Below are positions 1 to 5,250 of a stretch of DNA of 6,865 nucleotides, piece by piece (the first letter of the stretch is position 1; every line of letters starts with the position of its first letter). Under the pieces are notes generated by a model, which worked only from the letters and a program-made list of their open reading frames with translations, searched no databases and was not told the origin of the DNA. The position numbers were made by a program, and so were the translations under genes. The DNA comes from Spirochaetales bacterium (GTDB lineage Bacteria; Spirochaetota; Spirochaetia; SZUA-6): assembly GCA_003233545.1 (NCBI GenBank), contig QILZ01000059.1, positions 1 to 6,865 on the forward strand. The letters run 5' to 3'.

Positions 1-308
1 TGCAAGGGTATCCCTTCGGCAACGGCAACAATCTTTTTAATTCCGGCATCCATTGCCTCGAAAACGGCATCTTTAACGAAACGCGGAGGAACAAAAAGCA
101 TGGATGCATCAACCTGGTTTCCTGCACAGGCCTTGCTGACCGTATTAAAGACATCTATACCTTCGACTCTTATTCCGCCCTTTCCCGGTGTTACTCCCGC
201 AACAATCCGCGTTCCCATGTCTTTCATGTGGCTGGTCCAGAACCTTCCCTCCTTGCCCGTTATGCCCTGGATTATCACTGCAGTACCTTTATCGATAAAA
301 ATACTCAT
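1..308 (-). CDS. Succinate-CoA ligase (ADP-forming) alpha-subunit homologue, partial (N-terminal 102 residues)
   Basis: This is the N-terminal part of an acyl-CoA synthetase alpha subunit of the SucD family, cut by the left window edge. In the family this subunit binds CoA and carries the phosphohistidine; together with the beta subunit it interconverts acyl-CoA plus ADP and Pi with acid, CoA and ATP in the cytoplasm. The visible part begins MSIFIDKGTAVIIQGITGKE and contains the CoA-binding Rossmann signatures GITGKEG (residues 16-22) and GVTPGKGG (39-46), followed by VPPRF and the AVAEGIP strand end, all collinear with SucD. The phosphohistidine lies further on and cannot be checked. The ATG at 308-306 has GGAG eight bases upstream. 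It follows the beta-subunit gene by 17 nt, as in sucCD pairs. The family is clear; the acid used is not, because the partner subunit is divergent. Confidence 0.9.
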   Translation of the reverse strand, partial: MSIFIDKGTAVIIQGITGKEGRFWTSHMKDMGTRIVAGVTPGKGGIRVEGIDVFNTVSKACAGNQVDASMLFVPPRFVKDAVFEAMDAGIKKIVAVAEGIPL

Positions 309-325
309 ATCTTAAACTCCATTCC

Positions 326-1441
326 TTAACAATTCGCCAATTCAATTGCGGTCTTAACAGCCTCTTCGGTATCCTTTAAGGGTATCAGCTTAGCTTTTTT
401 TAGTATCTGCTCCGCTTTTTCCTCGTTAGTGCCACGAATGCAGGTTACAACAGGCTGTTTGGGCCTTAACTTTTTAATCGCCTTTACAACGCCTTCGGCC
501 ATGATATCCGCTCTTGCTATTGTCCCGAAAGTAACTATAAGGATAACTTTCGACAGGCTTTTTAAGCATAGTTCCATAGCATTCGTTGCACGGGTATAAT
601 TCGGGCCGCCGAATTCAAGATAGTTTGCAACAGTTCCGCCGTTATCAACTATAAGGTCATATACGGTTGTCGTTAAGCCGGCCCCTGCACACATAAGGGC
701 TATATCCCCGTTAAGTTTCAGGTATGGAATACCCTCACGGAAAGCTTCATATTCCAGGTCATCCTCGAAACGTTCTCCTGTTACTTTTATTTCAGGATGA
801 CGGTAAAGTGAAGAATCATCCACAATCATCTTTCCGTCGCCTGCAATTATATTTCCGCTGCCTGTAATAAACAGGGGATTTATCTCTGCAAGCCCGGCAT
901 CACTTTCTTCGAAAATATTATAAAGTGATGTAACAACCGAAACATACCGGGATATCAATCCATCATCCAGGCCGATTCCATACGCTATTTTCCTTGCATT
1001 AAACGGCATAATTCCGGTATTCAGATCGATATATTCATAGAGAATATCTTTTTTGCCCGAAACAGCCAGCGTTTCTATATCCGTACCTCCCTGTGCGGAT
1101 GCAATAATCACAGCACAGGCCTTCCCGGGGTCGATGGTTACGGATAAATACAATTCTCTTTGCACCTGTATTTTCTCTTCTATGAGAATCTTCTTTATGC
1201 CCCTTCCTGCATTCCATAATTCCTCTGCTCCTGTTACTGCCGCCTCTTTTGAATCTGCGAATTTGATAAGACCCGCTTTACCGCGTGCACCGAAAAGCAC
1301 CTGCGGTTTTAATACCCACGGCCCGCTTATATCGATGAGAACCTTTTCCAGTTCCGAAGGTTTCTCCACAAGTCCGGATACAGGTACTGCAATTCCCTTG
1401 CTTTTAAACAGTTCTTTTGCCTCATACTCAAATATTCTCAT
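326..1441 (-). CDS. Divergent succinate-CoA ligase (ADP-forming) beta-subunit homologue
   Basis: A 371-residue ATP-grasp plus CoA-ligase-domain protein of the SucC/MtkA type, slightly shorter than the usual 385-390. It would supply nucleotide binding to an acyl-CoA synthetase formed with the alpha subunit encoded 17 nt downstream. Seen: the N-terminal MRIFEYEAKELF, the ATP-grasp lysine in VLKPQV (K45), GARGKAG (51-57), the metal-binding set EINPL (E186, N188) and GDGK (D202), then the C-terminal flavodoxin-like domain from about residue 240. In that domain the loops that are nearly invariant in SucC and malate-CoA ligase have changed: the family GGGA loop after NFLDV reads FGGPN (277-281), and NIFGGI reads VTFGTI (303-308). 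The family assignment is firm, but succinate as substrate is doubtful. Genes for a sugar pathway precede it in the same operon. A GGAAAGGG Shine-Dalgarno about 11 nt upstream supports the ATG start. Confidence 0.88.
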   Translation of the reverse strand: MRIFEYEAKELFKSKGIAVPVSGLVEKPSELEKVLIDISGPWVLKPQVLFGARGKAGLIKFADSKEAAVTGAEELWNAGRGIKKILIEEKIQVQRELYLSVTIDPGKACAVIIASAQGGTDIETLAVSGKKDILYEYIDLNTGIMPFNARKIAYGIGLDDGLISRYVSVVTSLYNIFEESDAGLAEINPLFITGSGNIIAGDGKMIVDDSSLYRHPEIKVTGERFEDDLEYEAFREGIPYLKLNGDIALMCAGAGLTTTVYDLIVDNGGTVANYLEFGGPNYTRATNAMELCLKSLSKVILIVTFGTIARADIMAEGVVKAIKKLRPKQPVVTCIRGTNEEKAEQILKKAKLIPLKDTEEAVKTAIELANC

Positions 1442-1462
1442 TTTTTTTTCGACCCTTTCCGG

Positions 1463-1936
1463 CTATTTAAAGTTCTCTTCTTCTATCTTAAGGACCTGAT
1501 TAAATGCATTTGATAAAAAGTCCTTTTTAGATTCCATCTTTTGAGTAAAGGCCATCTGAAGCCACGCCTCTACAATCTGAATTCCAAGAAACGGAGCCGT
1601 TATCCAGCCGCCCATGGTCAGAACATTTGCATTGTTTATTATTTTCGCCCTTTCGGCGCTGAATACATCCACTGCTACAGCTGCATAAACGCCTTTGTGT
1701 TTATTTGCTGCTATTGCCATGCCCTGGCCCGTGCCGCAGATAAGAATACCCCTTTCTATGATCCCCGCCTGCACTGCACGTGAGACTTTCTGTGCCTGTT
1801 CAAAATACACTTTGGGTTTATCTTCCGATTCGATACCGAAATCCATAAGTTCCGTATTCTCTCTTTTCTTTAAATACCCGGCAACAGCACGTTTTAAAGG
1901 GAAACCGGAAAGATCACTCGCTATTCCTATTTTCAT
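1463..1936 (-). CDS. RpiB/LacA/LacB-family sugar isomerase with altered active site
   Basis: A 157-residue protein with the fold and core signature of ribose-5-phosphate isomerase B and the galactose-6-phosphate isomerase subunits, cytoplasmic aldose-ketose isomerases. The start MKIGIASD and the catalytic-cysteine motif GILICGTGQGMAIAANK (C67 to T69) are kept, as is NANVLTMGG (103-110). Three things depart from RpiB: the His after the N-terminal Asp (DH) is Leu (L9), the His of the H-N-D-x-N-V-L motif is Ile (I100), and the C-terminal G-G-R-H-x-x-R-V phosphate-binding motif is absent, replaced by a lysine-rich tail. LacB-like proteins also lack some of these, so it need not be inactive. A tetrose or another non-standard sugar is possible. 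The gene starts 1 nt after the transketolase stop, with CCTCCT (AGGAGG on the coding strand) at 1948-1953, so translation is probably coupled. Confidence 0.85.
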   Translation of the reverse strand: MKIGIASDLSGFPLKRAVAGYLKKRENTELMDFGIESEDKPKVYFEQAQKVSRAVQAGIIERGILICGTGQGMAIAANKHKGVYAAVAVDVFSAERAKIINNANVLTMGGWITAPFLGIQIVEAWLQMAFTQKMESKKDFLSNAFNQVLKIEEENFK

Positions 1937-1937
1937 A

Positions 1938-2900
1938 TTATCTTTGTCCTCCTCTTAACCTGTCTCTATTACGTAAAAGCTCGATCGCTCTGCTCTTTAT
2001 ATTGGAAGCGGTTAAACCAAACCGCTCTTTAAGGTACTCCAGTGTTCCTACTTCTCCGAATTTATCCGGAACCCCGACTCTTGCCATAAGAGTCGGATAT
2101 GCTTCGGAAAGCACCTCCGCCACAGCGGAACCCAAAAAATTATTAACCTGATGATTCTCGCATGTTACAACAGCACCCGTTTTCCTCGCATATTCAAGGA
2201 TAAGTTTCCTGTCCACCGGTTTTACCGTATGCATATCGATAACAGCAGCCGATATATTTTCTTTTTTTAAAAGTTCAGCAGCATCCATCGCTTCTCTCAG
2301 CATAATAAGGCCTGTGGCAATAATAGTAATCTCCGTTCCGTCCTGCAGAACTTTACCTCTGCCGAATTGAAAGGTCTCGTTTTCGGAATAGAAGTTTTCA
2401 TTCCCTTTTCTGTGCATTCTCATGTAAGTCGAACCGTAATGTTTTACAGCTTCCTTTACGAGGTTTCGCAGGGCTACACCATCGGCCGGTTCAAAAACAA
2501 CAAGTCCCGGTATATTCCGCATTATCCCCCCGTCTTCGAAGGACATATGCGTTCCGCCGTTAAACACCGCAGTAATTCCCGGATCCGTCCCTACCAGTTT
2601 TACATTAAGGTGAGCATAATTAGCCGAAATAAAGAACTGGTCGTATGTTTTCCTGCCGGCAAATGAACAGAAAGAAGCCGCAAAAGGAATCTTCCCCACC
2701 GACGATAATCCTGCTGCAATCCCTACCATGTCGGCTTCTGCGACTCCCACATCAAAAGCCCTTCCGGGAAACCGCTTTTTAAAAGGCATTGTACCGTTAG
2801 AACTCATTAAATCGGCGTCGAGAACAACAATACGGTCATCTCTTTCCGCCATTTCCATAAGTGTTTCATTATATATATCACGCATATCCTTAAAAGCCAC
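1938..2900 (-). CDS. Transketolase, C-terminal subunit (GTG start)
   Basis: The pyrimidine-binding and C-terminal domains of a split transketolase, 320 residues, close to the usual 310-320. With the N subunit it would transfer a two-carbon ketol unit using thiamine diphosphate. Seen: AFKDMRDIYNETL start, the catalytic glutamate in VGVAEADMVGIAAGL (E55; families usually have AEQ, here AEA), the GGTHMSFEDGGIMR segment (115-128) that lines the active site, and the C-terminal-domain strands DMHTVKPVD and CENHQ. The longer reading from the ATG at 2981 runs through the preceding gene and adds 27 residues without family similarity; the GTG at 2900-2898 with AGGAGG six bases upstream fits the family N-terminus. 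It begins 1 nt after the N-subunit stop. It is intact, but would lack a working partner if the N-subunit frameshift is real. Similar split enzymes serve both pentose-phosphate and specialised pathways such as apulose-4-phosphate cleavage. Confidence 0.92.
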   Translation of the reverse strand: MAFKDMRDIYNETLMEMAERDDRIVVLDADLMSSNGTMPFKKRFPGRAFDVGVAEADMVGIAAGLSSVGKIPFAASFCSFAGRKTYDQFFISANYAHLNVKLVGTDPGITAVFNGGTHMSFEDGGIMRNIPGLVVFEPADGVALRNLVKEAVKHYGSTYMRMHRKGNENFYSENETFQFGRGKVLQDGTEITIIATGLIMLREAMDAAELLKKENISAAVIDMHTVKPVDRKLILEYARKTGAVVTCENHQVNNFLGSAVAEVLSEAYPTLMARVGVPDKFGEVGTLEYLKERFGLTASNIKSRAIELLRNRDRLRGGQR

Positions 2901-2901
2901 T

Positions 2902-3701
2902 TTATTCCTCCTTATCCAGAAGCTTAACCGCTTTAACTGCCGTTTCGTAACTAAAAACCATATTATGATTTGTAATGACACCCTCTGCGAAGAAAGCTCC
3001 TTTGCCCTTTATGGTATCGAGTATTATCATGGAAGGTCTGCACTTTTCATCCTTAGCCTTTACAATGGCCCTGTCGATGGCCTGTATGTCATGGCCGTTT
3101 ATCCTCTGAACAAACCATCCGAAACTGAGCCATTTTGATGTAATATCCTCAAGATCCATAACATCGTATGTATAACCATCGATCTGAAGCTTATTATAAT
3201 CGGTAAAAGCAATAATCTGCGGGAGTTTAAAGTGGGACCTTCATTGCTCTCACCATCACCGATAATTACATATATATAACTGGAAATGCCGTCAATTTTG
3301 TTTCCGAGAGCCTTCCCTATTGCCGCGGAAATTCCCTGCCCGAGCGAGCCGGTCGTCATATCTATGCCGGGAGTTCTTACCATATCGCAATGACTGGGAA
3401 GATTTGTCCCGCCTCTGTTCAGCGTATGGAGCCATTCCTTTGGAAAATAGCCCTTGTCCGCAAGAATACTGTACAGAGCCGGACCCGCATGCCCCTTAGA
3501 TAAAATAAGCTGATCCCTATCCCTTTTACCAGGCTTCTCAGGATCGATCCGCATGTGCTTGTAGTACAGTAGTGTTAAAACCTCGACTATGGATAAGGAA
3601 CCCCCGATATGCCCCACCCCGAGATAACCTATCTGGTCTATTGTAAGCTTACGTATCTCTTTTGCCTTCTTCTTTAACCGCAATAATTCCGTGTTATTCA
3701 T
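2902..3701 (-). pseudogene. Transketolase, N-terminal subunit, frameshifted by an apparent 28-nt deletion
   Basis: The thiamine-diphosphate-binding subunit of a split transketolase, readable in two frames. Frame one (from ATG 3701, with AAAGGGG five bases upstream) gives residues 1-155 including GVGHIGGS (H31), KGHAGPALY (H71), TTGSLGQG and the cofactor motif GDGESNEG (148-155). After that Gly the frame becomes nonsense. From position 3234 a second frame continues as HFKLPQIIAFTDYNKLQIDG and runs to the stop at 2902, ending NHNMVFSYETAVKAVKLLDKEE. Family members have about ten residues (of the Q-V-W-E-A-A-M-F-A-A kind) between these parts; here only two bases (3235-3236) stand in their place, so about 28 nt are missing. 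Restoring them would give 275 residues, the normal length. The lost segment is within the cofactor-binding region, so a rescued product is unlikely to work. The alternative is an assembly or sequencing error. Confidence 0.88.
2907..2912 (-). promoter_or_regulatory. Ribosome binding site deciding the GTG start of the transketolase C subunit
   Basis: The coding strand reads AGGAGG, overlapping the last codons of the N-subunit gene and six bases before GTG at 2900. It favours the GTG over the ATG at 2981, and over the internal ATG five codons later. Confidence 0.8.
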
Positions 3702-3723
3702 ATTAACCCCTTTAAGTTTCCCG

Positions 3724-3747
3724 GTTCTCCGATTCTCCGGTTCTCCG
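3724..3747. repeat. Three tandem 8-bp repeats, consensus RTTCTCCG
   Basis: GTTCTCCG, ATTCTCCG and GTTCTCCG follow each other without spacers, flanked by CCGG on both sides. They fall in the presumed 5' leader of the minus-strand operon, where the transcript would carry three GGAGA-like blocks and short CCGG-AGAA-CCGG hairpin potential. The function is unknown; it may be a variable-number repeat or a fragment of a dispersed repeat. Confidence 0.85.
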
Positions 3748-3756
3748 GTAGAATCA

Positions 3757-3781
3757 TTATTTACTTTCTGTAACTAACTTA
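3757..3781 (-). promoter_or_regulatory. Candidate operator A, upstream of the transketolase operon
   Basis: An AT-rich imperfect dyad centred on 3769 with half-steps of TTAN and NTAA every four bases. In the direction of the minus operon its core reads AGTTAGTTA, then CAGAAAGTAAATAA, matching operator B at 21 of 23 positions. It sits 3 nt past a candidate -10 box, where a bound repressor would block initiation. The nearby ROK gene is the likely binder; that link is inferred. Confidence 0.65.
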
Positions 3782-3784
3782 ATG

Positions 3785-3813
3785 AGATTAACAGAAAGCG
3801 ATTAATTTGTAAA
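3785..3813 (-). promoter_or_regulatory. Candidate promoter of the minus-strand operon
   Basis: On the minus strand TTTACA (3813-3808) is followed after exactly 17 nt by TAATCT (3790-3785), with a TG extended -10 in TCTGT just before it. Transcription would start near 3778, inside operator A, about 77 nt ahead of the transketolase ATG. The -10 is a poor match on its own; the support is the same layout at the aldolase promoter. Confidence 0.5.
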
Positions 3814-3844
3814 GAACCTTTCATCGCCATAATATAAAGGGTAC

Positions 3845-3873
3845 TTTAAATAATTCCTTAATAATGCTATACA
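3845..3873 (+). promoter_or_regulatory. Candidate promoter of the ROK regulator gene
   Basis: TTTAAA (3845-3850) and TATACA (3868-3873) are separated by 17 nt, with a TG extended -10 (TGC at 3865-3867). It would give a leader of about 45 nt. The surrounding sequence is very AT-rich, so chance matches are easy. No copy of the TTAN dyad overlaps it, so direct autorepression is not obvious, although operator A lies about 65 bp upstream. Confidence 0.4.
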
Positions 3874-3925
3874 TTACATTAAATATTTGATATTCTACTA
3901 ATAATTAGTTTCGGAAAGTAATTAT

Positions 3926-5095
3926 ATGAACAGGCAGCCTCTACGAGGAAACGACATAAGAGAGTACAATGAAAAACTCGTTCTAAACCTTATTCATAAG
4001 AATAAAGGGATTTCGCAGTCAGAAATTGCGAGGATTACCGGGTTAAAAGCACCTACGGTTTTAAGAATATTTTCCAAGTTAGAGGACGAAGGGTACATAA
4101 GGCAATGCGGAACGGATAAAGACACTATCAAAAAGAAAGGCCGCAGACCTGTTTTTTATTGTGTCAGTCCCGGTATTTTTAACGCAATCGGAATCGATTT
4201 CTGGTCTAAATCCGCATCGATCGTGGTAGTAGATTTCTGCGGAAATACAATCTTTGAAAAGATATATGATTTTAAAAAAAATATCACTGCGGATGAAATC
4301 AAACTATCTCTTAAAAAGCATATAGACGAAGCTATCGAAAAATCAAAAATAGAACCCGGCAAGCTGCTTGGAATAGGAATAGGCGCGCCGGGAAGAGTCG
4401 ATATAAATAAGGGAAGCATCATATCATACGCAAGGATAAAGGGAATGAACAATTTCCCCTTAAAGAAAGAACTGGAACAGTTTTTCGATGTTCCGATTTT
4501 TATACACAACAACAGTTCCGTTATTGCTTTAAGCGAATACCGCTACGGGATTGCTAAAAATATAGACTCCCTGCTTCTTGTTCTGATTCGATCGGGAGTG
4601 GGCGGAGCACTTATAGACCAGGGGAAAATATTTACAAGCCAGAACAGGACAGCTCTCGAAATAGGCCACATGTCGATCGATATTAACGGAAAGCGGTGTT
4701 CCTGCGGCAAACGGGGATGTCTCGAAGCATATATTTCCGAGGATACGATTTTTTCGGAGCTACAGGAGATAAACTCATTAACCTCCTTCAGCCGGATTGC
4801 AGACAGAGATGTTAATGATGATTTTATAAAAGTAATAGAAAAGCAGTCGTACTACCTGTTCGAAGGAATCAAGAATCTTTACCAGGTTTTTACACCGCAG
4901 AGTTTTCTTATTATAACACGTTCAAAAATCGTATCCAGACTGCTGGAAAACTTTATAGTAGAGAGATTAAAAAACGATTCCCTCTCCGGAGAAAGCAATT
5001 TCATAATACTATCCGATGAGTACGATCCCATTCTGGCCGGAGCAGGCGCAACGGACCTTGTTTTTGATAATTTTTTTGCCGATACTTCCCGGTAA
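3926..5095 (+). CDS. ROK-family transcriptional regulator (NagC/XylR type)
   Basis: A 389-residue protein with an N-terminal winged helix-turn-helix (about residues 15-60; recognition region ISQSEIARITGLKAPTVLR, wing KKKGRRPVFY at 69-78) and a ROK sugar-kinase-like domain. The zinc site of ROK repressors is complete: GH (H248) and C-x-C-x4-C (C258, C260, C265) in KRCSCGKRGCLEAY. The kinase parts have decayed: the usual D-x-G-G-T ATP loop reads GIDFWSKSAS (89-98), and the catalytic Asp of the N-D-A-N motif is Asn in HNNSSV (N196). It should therefore act as a sugar-sensing DNA-binding repressor, not a kinase. It lies between two operators of matching sequence and is divergent from the transketolase operon, a common position for a local regulator. 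The effector is unknown. A GGAAAG 7 nt upstream is a weak ribosome binding site. Confidence 0.92.
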   Translation: MNRQPLRGNDIREYNEKLVLNLIHKNKGISQSEIARITGLKAPTVLRIFSKLEDEGYIRQCGTDKDTIKKKGRRPVFYCVSPGIFNAIGIDFWSKSASIVVVDFCGNTIFEKIYDFKKNITADEIKLSLKKHIDEAIEKSKIEPGKLLGIGIGAPGRVDINKGSIISYARIKGMNNFPLKKELEQFFDVPIFIHNNSSVIALSEYRYGIAKNIDSLLLVLIRSGVGGALIDQGKIFTSQNRTALEIGHMSIDINGKRCSCGKRGCLEAYISEDTIFSELQEINSLTSFSRIADRDVNDDFIKVIEKQSYYLFEGIKNLYQVFTPQSFLIITRSKIVSRLLENFIVERLKNDSLSGESNFIILSDEYDPILAGAGATDLVFDNFFADTSR

Positions 5096-5107
5096 TCGAA
5101 TATGTAC

Positions 5108-5136
5108 TTTACAAAGAGTGCGGAGTCTGGTAAATT
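5108..5136 (+). promoter_or_regulatory. Candidate promoter of the aldolase gene
   Basis: TTTACA (5108-5113), a 17-nt spacer and TAAATT (5131-5136) with TCTGG before the -10. The -35 hexamer, the spacer length and the TCTG element are the same as in the candidate promoter of the minus operon. It starts 12 bp after the ROK stop, so the aldolase gene probably has its own regulated start in addition to any read-through. Confidence 0.5.
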
Positions 5137-5147
5137 CAGGTAGTATA

Positions 5148-5172
5148 TTAGTTAGTTATAGTAAGTAAATAA
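5148..5172 (+). promoter_or_regulatory. Candidate operator B, upstream of the aldolase gene
   Basis: A regular dyad centred on 5160: left arm TTAGTTAGTTA, centre TAG, right arm TAAGTAAATAA. The TTA and TAA triplets pair exactly at every step; only the spacer bases between them break symmetry. It begins 11 nt past the candidate -10. ROK repressors (NagC, XylR) are known to bind AT-rich symmetric sites of this general kind, so the neighbouring ROK protein is the likely ligand by inference. Confidence 0.68.
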
Positions 5173-5201
5173 ACGGGAGCCGCGGAATAACAACCTGAAA
5201 C

Positions 5202-5211
5202 TGCCCGGGCA
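5202..5211. other. 10-bp perfect palindrome in the aldolase leader
   Basis: TGCCCGGGCA followed by further A residues, within the presumed 5' leader of the aldolase mRNA. It has no loop, so it cannot form an ordinary terminator hairpin. It stands out as a GC-rich block in AT-rich surroundings, next to GGGAGCCGCGG at 5175-5185. Its function is unknown. Confidence 0.6.
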
Positions 5212-5250
5212 AAAAACATACTATGTCAAAGGGGGTAATTTAAATACTCG

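Noticed and set aside
1053..1499. Plus-strand open frame opposite the CoA-ligase beta gene
   Set aside because: It is antisense to a well-supported gene, has a Ser/Pro/Ile-rich composition typical of shadow frames and no ribosome site or family motif.
1938..2981. A 347-residue transketolase C subunit starting at the ATG at 2981
   Set aside because: The extra 27 residues lie inside the N-subunit gene in another frame and have no family character; the GTG at 2900 has an ideal AGGAGG site and the expected N-terminus.
2728..3138. Plus-strand open frame opposite the two transketolase genes
   Set aside because: It crosses the junction of two real genes on the other strand and has no family signal.
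2902..3159. A separate small gene starting at the ATG at 3159
   Set aside because: Its product is the collinear C-terminal part of the transketolase N subunit, and good family similarity continues upstream of this ATG to 3234.
3099..3230. Reading frame one of the N subunit continued past the deletion to its stop at 3099
   Set aside because: Residues after GDGESNEG in this frame have no transketolase similarity; it is out-of-frame sequence.
3232..3240. Programmed ribosomal frameshifting as the explanation for the two-frame N subunit
   Set aside because: A frame change alone would still lack about ten family-conserved residues; a deletion explains both the frame and the length.
3724..3747. 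CRISPR-like array
   Set aside because: The units are only 8 bp, contiguous and without spacers.
4156..4512. Minus-strand open frame inside the ROK gene
   Set aside because: It lies wholly opposite a convincing ROK domain and shows no recognisable motif.
5202..5216. Rho-independent terminator after the ROK gene
   Set aside because: The TGCCCGGGCA palindrome has no loop and is followed by A residues on the plus strand; it would need a T-run. On the minus strand the T-run precedes it.
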